DNA of 64,000 nucleotides, taken from contig JAHQIY010000014.1 in NCBI GenBank assembly GCA_019054805.1, positions 2,232,001 through 2,296,000 on the forward strand. Reading direction: 5' to 3'. The notes under the pieces were generated by a model that did not search any database, was not told the DNA's origin, and was given only the letters and a program-made list of their open reading frames with translations. The position numbers and the translations under genes are program-made. Source of the DNA: Brachionus manjavacas. Its lineage: Eukaryota > Rotifera > Eurotatoria > Ploima > Brachionidae. This document shows, piece by piece, positions 1 through 11,500 of this stretch (position 1 is its first letter; each line of letters begins with the position of its first letter).

Positions 1-53
1 AATTTTATCATTTTATTCAGTTTTTAAATAAAATTTTGAAATAAAAAATTGTT

Positions 54-75
54 CTGCTTAAGTATACTTAAGCAG
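54..75. repeat. Perfect 22-bp palindrome
   Basis: CTGCTTAAGTA is followed directly by its reverse complement. No gene lies next to it and no function can be assigned. It sits beside the end of a LINE remnant, so it may be part of an element terminus. Confidence 0.6.
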
Positions 76-94
76 TTTTAATTTTTTTATTAGA

Positions 95-600
95 TTGTTA
101 GTATTTCTTTTTCCTGATTTACACTTTGTGGAGCAAAAGGCAATTACTTTTGATTTCCACTCAAGTCGATCTTTTGGCTTTACCTTTGCTTCTTGTGTTT
201 ATTTTAGCGTTAGACAATATATCAGAATAATCAGGCCAGTGTGTTCTGAGAATCCTCCTCAGGCTTCCAATGTGGAAGTTGTTCGGACTTTTTTGCCAGA
301 ATCAGACATTGTCCAACATTCGCTTCTGTGCATCAGTGTTGTAGAATTTAAGTTTTGTTTCCTTGCCGTGGCTAGTTGACTTTTATGCTGCTCGTAATCA
401 AGAAAAGGCTTATAAGTCTATTCTATATGATTTTATCAATTTTTGCAAATTCGCTAAGATTTTTCTTGAAGCATATTTGCTTTGGCTTATCTTCTTTCAG
501 CTATCAGTGTCTTATATCTCGTCGTAAATTTATTTTTTTCTTCACAAATCCTAGAACCTCTTTTTCTGTTTTGCTTTAGACTTCTTCACTTCCTAACCAT
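95..600 (-). mobile_element. LINE reverse-transcriptase C-terminal remnant (RTE-like)
   Basis: Minus-strand translation gives fragments such as HRSECWTMSDSGKKVRT, then, after a frame shift, SLRRILRTHWPDYSDI. These match the region after the reverse-transcriptase palm of RTE-like non-LTR elements, where a YGSECW motif is followed by CLRRILxxxWPDR. The frame is broken several times, so this is a dead copy. Its limits are uncertain; the part above about 430 is only presumed to belong. It resembles the remnants at 11,750-12,745 and 48,331-48,760 in type. Confidence 0.5.
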
Positions 601-811
601 CTATTCTGTGTATCCGATTTCTCTCGGTGTTCAAGTTTTTAGAGGCTCTTTTTAGCTTTTTATTGTATTCTTTTTTTATCAGCTAGTTTTACGACATCGT
701 TTTTCCTTTCAACATTTACCTGATAGGCTTTTCTCAATTTCAGCTTTACACACTCTCGACAAATTTAATTTTGAAATCATTTAGAGCTACAAAATGTTAG
801 ATTATATTTAT

Positions 812-814
<3 letters not shown>

Positions 815-847
<33 letters not shown>

Positions 848-849
848 TT
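815..849. repeat. (ATT)n microsatellite
   Basis: A pure run of about eleven ATT units lies in otherwise AT-rich DNA between two LINE remnants. Confidence 0.85.
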
Positions 850-943
850 TAAACTTGCTGTGGAGAAGTAAATGTAAAAAAAAATAAAAAAATTGACAAT
901 AAAAGAATTAATAGAGGAGCTTAGAAAAAAGTGAAAGGTTTCA

Positions 944-1390
944 TCAACTTTTTGAAAATTCATTTAAAATATTTCTAAAGTGCTTAGACCTCAAGTTACA
1001 CAAGCAAAGTCTTAATGAGTCACAGATCCTGGCTTCTGTTTTATTCATTTCTTTGAGTTGAATTTTGAGTTTGGAAGAATTATTTATGATTGCTGACAAG
1101 TTTAAGTTAAAAAATTTGGAGATCAGTTGAAAATGAATTCTTTGATGGTGATTCCTCGTACATCGAATGAAAGATAAGAGTTGAAAGATTTTTAAATCTA
1201 ATTGAGTTTGAAAAAGCTTTGAGAAGACAAAAAGTTCTTTAAAGTTAAACATCTTCAATACTTTGAGCACCCTGGACATGTGACATGTCGGTGGAAGGTC
1301 AAACATTTGTCTGATGGGATTGTTTTGTGAGAGATTAAGAGAGGCTTTAGTCCCACAGTTGAGAGCTAGGTTTTCAAGACCGTAGGCAAT
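944..1390 (-). mobile_element. Probable LINE C-terminal remnant
   Basis: A 120-codon minus-strand open frame extends upstream in pieces that read IAYGLENLALN and then a segment rich in Leu, Lys and Asn. The YGLEN motif followed by a helical, Lys/Asn-rich region resembles the end of the reverse-transcriptase ORF of some non-LTR elements. There are no start or splice signals that would make it a host gene. The assignment is weak; a random AT-rich open frame is the alternative. Confidence 0.35.
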
Positions 1391-1396
1391 GTTAAT

Positions 1397-2073
1397 CTGT
1401 TATTAAGAAAATTTAACGTATTTTTTCGAAATTTTACGTGATATTTCGTAATTTTACGTAAAATTACTAAAGTAAAAAAAAAGTAAATTTCCCAAAAATT
1501 ACGAAATTTTACGCAATTTTACGAAAAATTTAGTAAATTTTAGTAAATATACTAAAATTAAAGCAAAAAAAAACTGGCGATTTTTAAGAATTTTTCTCTT
1601 TTTTTCGAAAATTAAAATGAAAATTGGAAAAAAAAATTACGAAATTTTACGTAATTTTACGTAAATTTTTATTATAAAAAACTGGAAAAATAAATCGTTA
1701 AAAAAAACACAACTACAATGCAATTATTAATGATCCGACCATTCACCGTTTTTCTCAATGACTATTTTAATTAACTAAGAATCAATAACTTTTAAAGGAA
1801 TATAAAATGAATATATTTTTATTAAATAATACCTTTTTTAAGTGATCAATATATCTTTTACATTTAAATGGTGAAATTGTTTTTTTTAAATTCTCTAATA
1901 GCTGTCATGGGATCACAATCGGAACATTTATATTTACTCAAATTTACTAAAATTTTGGTAAAATTGCGTAAAAATTTGTAATTTATCGGAAATTTACTAT
2001 TTTTACTTTAGTAATTTTACGTGAATTTACGAAATATCACGTAAAATTTCGTAAAAACATTTAACAATAGCAG
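1397..2073. mobile_element. Non-autonomous DNA element with long TIRs (TTTTACG-rich)
   Basis: The left end (about 1397-1470) and right end (about 1995-2073) are imperfect reverse complements over roughly 75 bp. Both ends carry the order TTAAA...TTTTACGTGATATTTCGTAA...ACTAAAGTAAAAA. The termini read CTGTTATT and AATAGCAG. The interior repeats TTTTACG and its complement many times and has no coding frame. No clear target-site duplication is visible. It is best called a MITE of unknown superfamily. Confidence 0.7.
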
Positions 2074-2510
2074 TCCTATGTTGATGTATGTAGAAAATAC
2101 AAAGAATGGAAAATTTTTAATTTATTTTTGTTTTTTTATGAAAACAACAAATATATTTACTTGTTCAAAGACTGGTTTATTCAAATTGCATCATCCCATG
2201 CCACTCAGTTCCTTTCTCAAAATCATCTTTTACATTTGTACCTTACATTTTTCGATTCAGAAAAAAGTTGAATTTAAAATATCAAAATTTTTTCATTTAT
2301 CTTCAAAAATTTATTGCATTTTAATGTTAAAATGAAATATATTGATATAAATAAAATTTTTCTTTTAATTGGAATTTTTACATTAAAAAATTGCGTTTGT
2401 TCTTTAAAAAAAAAAAAAGAAAAACTAATAATTCACATTTTACGGTTTAATGCTGTTTAATTAAAAATAAAACACTGTTTCAAAGATCGAGCAAGTAAAA
2501 AAAAACAATT

Positions 2511-5500
2511 TCACTGTATCCAGCCTTCTAAAAAGTCTTCATGAACACTGGCTTCAAATTGTTTAAGATTGGTGGTTGTCAAAAGACTACTCTGCAATTG
2601 CTGACTGGTAATAATGTGCGTTTGATTGGAACTGTGCACAAATTGGTGGGCTGTCACTTGCTCGAAAAACGCTTTCAAATCGACTAGACTAGAAATCCGC
2701 TTGTATCGTAAAAGAGGTCCGTTCGGGCTTGACCTGAGATTGACACTTTTGCTATTCGGATACTTAACTTTTAGCAAATGATTTATTTTATTCAAATATG
2801 GAATAAATTGATCTCTGTGGTTAAAGTTGATCGTATCATCGGTATTTATAAACGACCATTTGTAGAGCTGAAATTGTGGCGTCAATGGACTAGGCAATGT
2901 TAAAATCAAGTCAATAAATTTACAAGCTGACAAGTAAATGTGTAATTTTGAATTATTCCAGTTCTGGGTGCTCATTTGGCTGGCAATGTGATCCAAATTG
3001 GAATATTTGGTTCCATTTCTAGATTGAGAAATTAATCAAAGGCTATTTTTAAGTGAAAAAAAGCATAGCTTTTAAGAATTAAGTAAGGCTTTGATTGTTA
3101 ACTAAAAAAAGCAAGTGAATCTAAAAACAATTCTAAAATAACCTCTTTAGTTTGATGCTGAAACAAAAAAATGCATAAATAGCATTCGAATAACTAATAC
3201 CCAAATGGTAGGTAGAAAAAATTTGCTTACTTCAACTCTTGTTCTTCACTTAGGTCCTGTTCAATTTGAAGAAGTATTAATACTAATTCGGTGATTATAG
3301 TTGGCCACAGAGCGGTCAAGTGTTTGCTTGAAATTCTGAGAAATAGTATGCGAAAAAGAAGGAACAATGTTGAATATAAGTTGGCTGATTGCACCAATTT
3401 TAGGACATGAGCGATGCATTCTGAATAATTTATTAGAAAAAAAAATTTACAAATAAGAAAAAAAAACACCTTGAATTTCCGGCATGTTCCTTTGGTATTG
3501 ATCTTTTTCACTGGAGAAAATAACAAAAGCCAGTCGCTTGAGCAACTGAGCTTTTTGCTCCGATTCTTGTTCTTTGCTGGTGAATAAACCCCCCGATTGT
3601 TGGTAGGTGACCCGGGCTAAATATTAATTAAATTTGTCTGATACAAAAAAATTTAATTCAAACAAAATTACTTAGAACATCTTTGAACATCGCGCGGTCA
3701 TTGCTTATAAGATTATCTATAATAATCTTAGAATATTCTAGTGTGGCCGAGTCCACATGAAAATACATGTTGTCAAAAAGCATTTCATAGACTTCTTTTT
3801 TCCAAGTTTTTCTAGTGTACGGGTAAACAGTCAGAGTCATCAAAAGATGCGATGCTGCCTTAAAGTTATTCTTATTAGCCACTCTTAAATTTAAAAAAAT
3901 CATTACAGAAATTCAAAAATACTAATAATGACACATACAAATGGGTTTTCAAGTAAGGCCAAAGATTTGACATTAAGCTGATCAAAATTGGTATTACCAA
4001 GCGATCTTTTTCGTCACTTTTGTAAACTATGTCCAGTGTTTTGGCCAAAAACTAAATTTTTTTTTATTTAATTTTAATTTAACAATAGTTAAAATACTTC
4101 AGCAAGAATGTTTAGCGCTTGAAGACTGTAGGCCAAGTTATTGTTCGAATCATTTAAATCACCGATTAAAGCATTCATTGGGTCCATTGAATTCAAGTTG
4201 GATCCATGGTCAGAAAGATTTGATGTCATTTCTTAAACAAAACAAATTATTTATCCACATTTTATTTTATTGCTTTTAAAAAAGGCAAACGAGGTTAGTT
4301 GCTGTGAAAAAAACAACAAAAAATGAATTAATGAGCAAGTTTTTTTATTTAGCAGAATTACTTAGTTTATATTTTTTAAATATTTTTCTACGCTTAGATT
4401 TAACTTTGATGGCTAAATTTTTAAAATTTGACATTCAGATTTATCAATATTAACATAGTGAATTTCTAAGATTGTTAATTGCTGTTTTAATGTTTGTTAA
4501 ATATGACACTAAATATTAAAATAGTTAATATCAAATATTTTTTTAATTAAGTAATATTTTTCTTATCTATCAATTTTGATTTTTATTATTTGAATAAAAT
4601 TTTTATTAAATTAATTTTTAATTAAAGTTTGATTTGTTACTCTGCCTTCTGGATCGAAGAAAAAAATAAATAAAAGAAATTTTGAATAATATTAAACCAA
4701 ACTAGTTTAATTAACATTTTTTACAATAATTATTTAGTATGATTTCATAATATTTTCGAATATTTCAAATGCATTAAAAAACTAATGATTAACTAATTAA
4801 CTAATTAAAAAAAAATTCACTATGCTTTTAATTTCAGCTAGGAACTTACCATTTTCTAAGTCGGAAAAATTTGACCGAGGATTTGAAACAGAAGAATTTG
4901 ATCCAATGCCATTAGTAGTACCAGAAGCAATAGATTTTGAATTCAAATTTGATGATTCACTTAAATTTGCCGAGTTTGGCTGTAACAATGAGGAATTAGT
5001 CGAATTGGACGGGCCGTTTGTATTGGCTTGGTTCAATTGTGAAGATGAGCTCTGCGATTTAAGCTCGGGCTGGGGATTTAGCTTGACAGCAAAGTTCTTT
5101 CGCAGCCAAGTTGTTTGCTGCAAAGAGGAGGCCACAATGCTGTTACACAACTCGAATAGTTTATGGGTGGCTTCTTGGATATCTTTGGAGTACTTTTTGT
5201 CATCGACCAGAATTGAAAAATTGTTCACTGAGTCATGCAATATTCGAAATAATTGAAAATAACAAGCTGGCGCGAAATTTGAAGTGGTCGAGTTGGTAAG
5301 TACTTCTTTAAAAAAGTTACATAGACATGCTGCCAAATCGTTTTGACTCAGTTGTTCCGTCTGAAAATGGTTATATTTTGACGGAGTCTTTATTGATCCC
5401 AGATAATTGTCTAAATATGTGTGCAAAAACTGCAGCAACCAAATGTTCAATGGACTCTTTTTCTTAAATTAAAAAAAAATTCATTTTAGAAGAAAATTTA

Positions 5501-8500
5501 ATAATTGTTTTTTTTGTCATTATTTTTTGAAAAATTTGAAAAATTAATAGATTAATTAATTTATTTTATTTCAAGTTTAGTTTTAATTTAATTTAATTTA
5601 TTTTTAATTCAACCTTAATTTTTTAATGTGAAGGAGCTATCTTTCGATAGATTTACTTTTAAATAAATATAAAACAATTCATTTTTTCTGAAATAAAATT
5701 GATAATAAAAATAATAAATTTAATTATGTTAGTTCACCTTTGGACACAGTCTGCATAAACGCTGCATTTTAAACACTAATTTAATTGCCAAGTTGAAGTT
5801 TTTGGTCAAACTTTGATGACCATTGGCAAAAATTTACTCAAAAAAATATTTTTAAGCATTTTTAATTAAGATATTAAACCCAGAGTTGTTTAAAAGTCAT
5901 AAAGTCAAACTCAAGTCAAAAGACTTGACTTCAAAATTTTTAAAAGTTTTTTGGGTCTAGCCCATTAGGTGAACAAGTGTTCACGGTTTAAGTGAACAAA
6001 TTGCTCACCTAATTATTTTTACCCTGATAGGTGAACATGAAAATACAAAAAATTTTTGCTAAAAAATTTAGGTGAACAATATTTAAAATAGGTGAAAATT
6101 TAGAAAAAAACTTATTTGAGTTTTCGAATAAAGAATTTTAGGTCTTGTGTCTTGTTAAATTAAAAACTTTTACTTATGACTCCGATTTTATGGCTTTTTA
6201 TTCAAAATTTTGAAAAAATTTTGGATTTCAAAAATAGAATATTTATATTAAAATTAAAATTTGCAACATCATTCTTACATATTTGTTTTCTAAAATTTGT
6301 TTTCCTATTTTAGTATAAATTGTGCAAGGAACAGTTAAAAATTGCCTTTTTGGCAAATTATAAAGATAGATGAACATTTTTGAATCTAAGTGAACAATTT
6401 TAAAAATAGGCAACAACTTTTGTTCACCTATCAGAGTACAAATAATTAGGTGAACAATTTGTTCACTTAAACCGTGAAGATGAATTGTTCACCTAATGAA
6501 CTAGACACAGTTTTTTTTAAAAGTTGGTGACTTGACTTTGAAAAGACTTCAGAATGACTTTTTTTCTGACTTTTGCGCAAGTCTGGTTATAACATACCCA
6601 AGTATTGTGGATAATTCAATATGTATTAAATTTTTGCACAAATTATCACAAATAAAATTTTTTTTGAAAATGTGCTTCTACAATAAAATTAAAATCAAAA
6701 TTTTCTTATTTTCTTCAATTTTATCTAGTGCACTTTGCAGGGATATTGCACGTGATTAGCAGACTTTCGGAATTAAAGCAACAATGCTTTTTACACTATG
6801 CTGTTTTTGCCGAGCTAATGGTTATCTAATAGAATAAAAGTTGTGCACTTATTTTTAACAAAAAAACATTAAAAATTAATTTTTTTTATTCAATTTACTC
6901 GTACAATAAAAAATTAAATGTTATCAATTTTGAGCTTTTTTTCTAGTAATTAATCAGATTTATTTTCTTTAAAAAAAAAAAATTTTTTAAGCACGTTTGG
7001 CGATTTAAATTTTTTGAATTCTAATCTAAATTTTTTTCAAATTAGCTTAAAATATTATTTTTTCTAAAAAAAAACCTGATTAATAATAACAATGAAATAA
7101 AGCCTCAGATTGAGATTAATCAGATTTCCTATTCTATTTTAATCAAATTTGTCAACAAATGCTGCCAAATAATTGACAAATAGAAAAATACCAATTTCTA
7201 AATTACCTTTTCTTTGGTATTTCCGGAACCAGACTGCTTCAAAATTTCTATAATATTCAATATAATAACAGAGAGAGGAAACGATTTAAGAGATCTAATT
7301 AGCTCGATGATAACTCGGTGTTCTTGTAGCAGCCTGGACTTTTTTCTCCTCTCACCCCACACAGTTCCAATGGCATGCATCAGCTGAACTTTGTTAAATT
7401 GCGCAATGGGATTTAGCAAGTCAGTGATGCACTGTTTAATAACAGCCGGATGTCCCAGGATCCACGAACAATGAATTTGATTGACAATTGTGCTATTCGA
7501 GGAGTCCAGCGATGCGGGAACATGGGAGTTTAGCAACAAATTGCACCTTTGCCACACTTGGACCATGCTGCTTAGAATCGAGGGAAACAAATGGATCAAA
7601 CTTTCTCTGGCGTGTATCTGATTCAGTTCGTTGTCTGTCTGAAATTGTCTGAACAGCTTTGACTGACTCTCGGGGTTCTCGGTGCCAAAATTGAAGACCA
7701 CAGAGTTCACATTTTGTCCGCTAATCAAACAATAGTTCAAAATAAATGCCAATTGCTTTATCATGTCAATTACAATGTCGGGTATGTTGATGGCCAAAGA
7801 CACCTGGGACATGTAGCTGAGAAGCGGTTGAATGTAGTTGCTCGAACTGGAGCCACTGGTGTTCATTCCGCCGTTCGTAATGTACATCAAATTGCGGCAC
7901 AATTGTTCTATGATGTAAGTGGTGATGGACTTCAGGCTGGAGCCAGTGGAGGCCAAAGTGTTGCGTATTAGCTTCAATATGTCCAAGTGATACTCAACAA
8001 GACCCATGTTCTTCAAATAGTACAAAACACTTGACACAAACATGGACTGATTGAAGATTGTCTGCGACGGAATGTACTTGGCAGTGTGAGGTAGTGAGCA
8101 GGCATTTTTTAAATCAAGCAAAAGCTCGTCCACTTCTGGGTCGGTGGTTTTGTGCGAGGCCGACGTCAACAGGCCTGTTTTGACAAATTTTAAATTGTAG
8201 TCGGCGAGCACTTTTTCCAGATCGATCAAACTTTGAAAGCAATTGAGCAGCTCGGCAACATAGCAGCGCTGGCTTTGCTTGGAGTTTTGTCTGAGGAGCA
8301 GATTGGCCAGGCCGTTTGGCGCCGGCTCCTCAGTACTACAGTGAAAAAGGTGCAAAAAAGTTTTCTGAATTTTCAACTTGTCCAAATAGTCGGCCACATG
8401 CCGGTGAATTTGTTTGCTCGAGAGTGACATCAACGAGCCCAGCTCCTTGAATATTTGGCCCATCACTTTCAAGCAGTAGATCTGAATGTTCCTGTTCTCT

Positions 8501-11500
8501 TCGAACTGGCTCAAGGCGTCGCTCTCGTCGGCCACTGCGGCCACTTCGGAGCTCGCCGACTGCACCGAGCTCGACTTGCACCACTTGCCGATTTGTTCGC
8601 CAGCGTTTTTGACCACAAACCTGCTGCACGGATAGTAGCTGCGAATGTAGAACAACAGCACCAGGCTCACCGCCTCCAGATACGTCATCGAGCTCACAGT
8701 CATGCTGGTCACATTTTTGCTCGACAAGTAGAAATTTTCTCCATGAACACTGCTCAAGTGTTTGACAATGAGATCAATTAACTTTTGGTTGTGCACCGAA
8801 TGCACCAGTTTCTGGTCGGACAGCGTGCTCTGGCTGACACAAAAGAGAAAGTCGCTTTTGCACTTGAGCAACAGCTGTTCGATGCATTTGAGAGCGAACA
8901 AAACTTTGACATGGTCGTAGCTGGTGTTCGAATACTTGGACACCACCAGAACACAATTGCCCTGCTGAATTGGCTGCAAATTGGCGCAGTTTGTGTACAC
9001 GAGCAAATGGGCATGGGCTGGCTCCACACCAGCCTCCAAATCGACGAGTAGATCTTTGCTTTTGAGCAGCAGCGACTGGCCTAGCTTTTCGCTGCTTTTC
9101 GCTCTGATCAGCGTGGACGATGACGACTTTTTCAGCTTTTCCTTTATTCTCAGCTTTCGGCCCTTCTTGCCAAAGCTGTTCCGGCTCTTTTTCTCTCTGC
9201 CATTCAACAAGGTCAAGTCTGTGCCGTGACTCTCATTGTGTTGGTTGAACTCGAGGTCGCTGGCGCCAAACGTTTCGTAGTCGTCGTCGTCGTCCAGCTC
9301 GTCTTCGTCGTCCACGTCTTCGTCGTCGTGGTCCTGCTCCTCTTCGTCAGACAAATACTCGGTCTCCATGCTGTTGCGATTCGACTGTCCAATGCTCTGA
9401 ATGGACTGATCGGCCGGATTGGCCGACAAGGACGTCAGCGACGGCGAAACGTTCGGCGAGGCCACTTGGCTGCCGTTTTTGCTGCTGCTGCTGCTCTGCT
9501 TAAGCTTCGCGGCCTTGTAGTTTTCCAAGAGGCGTCCATTCTTCGAGCTGTTCTCCTCCTCTGTTTCGTCATCGTCCAAAAACGGATTTATCCTCAGGCT
9601 GATGGCCGAGTTGAGCGACGACGCGTTCAATATCGACAATGGCAGCTCTATGTTGGCGTTTCTCAGCGGCCTGTTCGACTGGCTACTCTGTTCCAGCGAG
9701 GTCAGCACGAACATTTGCTGCTGCTGGTGCTGCTGGTGCTGCTGGTGGTGGTGGTGTTGTTGGCTTGATGGCTTGTCCGTGTTGTTCACATGGTACTTGA
9801 CGTTGCCGTCCTCGTTGCTGATCGCGTACACTTTGGACTCGTAGGTGCTGGAGTTGTCGGAGATTTGGTCGGCGAGGCCCGACTTGGCCGCGTCCGCGTT
9901 CAGCAGCTTGGGGACAAAGTGCTGCACGGAGATGCGAGCTGTGCTCGGGTGAACCAGCGACACTAGCAGCACGTCTATCAATCTGGCCAAGTCGTGGTAG
10001 TCGGTGATGGAGCTGGCGAGCCAGTCTTGAATGAGCATGTGCAAAGAGCTCGGCGTGTCCTCTCTGGCCAAGTGGTCGAACAAAATGAGCAGAAATTTGT
10101 CGAATGTTTTGGTCAATTTGCCGTACTTGATTGTGCTCACGCTGAGCTCTTCGATTTGGTCCAGGTCTTTGTTCGAGTTGAGCTCGCGCGACCAGTGCCA
10201 GAGGCGCGTGAACCGCCCGAACGAGTCCATTTTGGCCTTCAGATTGCAGGTGGTGTACAAATCGCTGGCGCTTGTGGCCATGCAGCTCGACGAGCACAAA
10301 AAATGCTTGATGACTATCTCTTCGCACAAGTTGCTGGGCAAAAGCTCGTGCAGCAAGCAGAAGAGGATCGAGGCTCGCTTGTCGGTGCAGTTGAGCATGG
10401 GCTCGAGTTGACTGGGCGCCGGGCACAAATGCGACCAGAGCATTTGGGCGGTCACGTGACCGAATTTCGAGCCAGTGAACACCAGGTCGACTTGGGCCGG
10501 AGAGAAAATGGTCTGCAGCAGGCACTTGGGGTCCGTGTGCGACCGCTTGTTAAAGTGACAATTTATGCTCTCGCTCAGGTGAATCAGCTCGATCAGAGTA
10601 TTCAAGCTGACCGACTGAAGCTCGAATAGCTGCTTGCGATTCGGCATTTGACTGCAGCAGGCTATCACGAACAGGTCTTTGAGCCACTCTTCGAAACTGT
10701 TCACCACACACCATTCCGTTGTGTCGTCGTCGCCGCTCCATTTACCACCACTTTGTTGTTCGCGTGGAAAAAAAAGCATCTTTATGAGAAGTTTGTTCAG
10801 AATTTGGTAGGATTGTAAATAGTGAAGGCTGCTTGACTTGAGCTTGATGTGGCACAAGTTGTTCATGTGCGAGTCGCACAGGTAGCCGTCGTCGTTGCTA
10901 AAAGAGCTTTTGCTGAACAGGCTCTTGAATGATTTGTCCACCTGGTCCAGTTGGTCCTCGTTGAACATGTGAGAATGGACAAAAGTGTGCGTGAGCTTTT
11001 TGAGAGATGATAGACATTGTTCGATCATGAGTAGTTTGTCATCGGTTTCTTGGTCAGTGCTTTGGACTGAAATGGTGATGGTGCACGGCTCGCTCAATGG
11101 CTCTGTGCATTCTACATTGGCGATTAGGTCATCCATGACTTGTTTAACTATTTCTTCGACCAGGTCCGGTTGGTTTTCTTCGACTGGAGGTTTTTTTGTG
11201 CTCAATTTGCGTGATCTAGCACTTGTGCTCAAGTTCGACTCTGGCACTGATATTTTTGGCACAACCTTGAACACAATTATTTTTTTTTGTTTAGTAAAAC
11301 TTGATAGATTTTATTTTAAATTTAGCGATTTAAAGAAAAAAACTTCAAAATTCAAAGAGCTAAACCCAGTTAGTTGACAGCTAGTTAGTTAGTAAATACA
11401 CAAAAGTAGTAATTATTATTATTATTAATATTAATTTTAATAATAAATTGAATTTTTTATTAATATTAATTTTTAATAATAATTTTAATTAATGGAAGGC

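Noticed and set aside
4822-5256. 144-codon plus-strand frame over a DOP1 exon
   Set aside because: It is the antisense shadow of the exon at 4850-5462, whose own frame continues the DOP1 protein in phase.
8233-10629. Several open frames of 60-280 codons on both strands over DOP1 exon 3
   Set aside because: They overlap the real exon in other frames, have odd composition (Arg, Gln, Val runs) and match no family. They arise from the GC-richer coding sequence.
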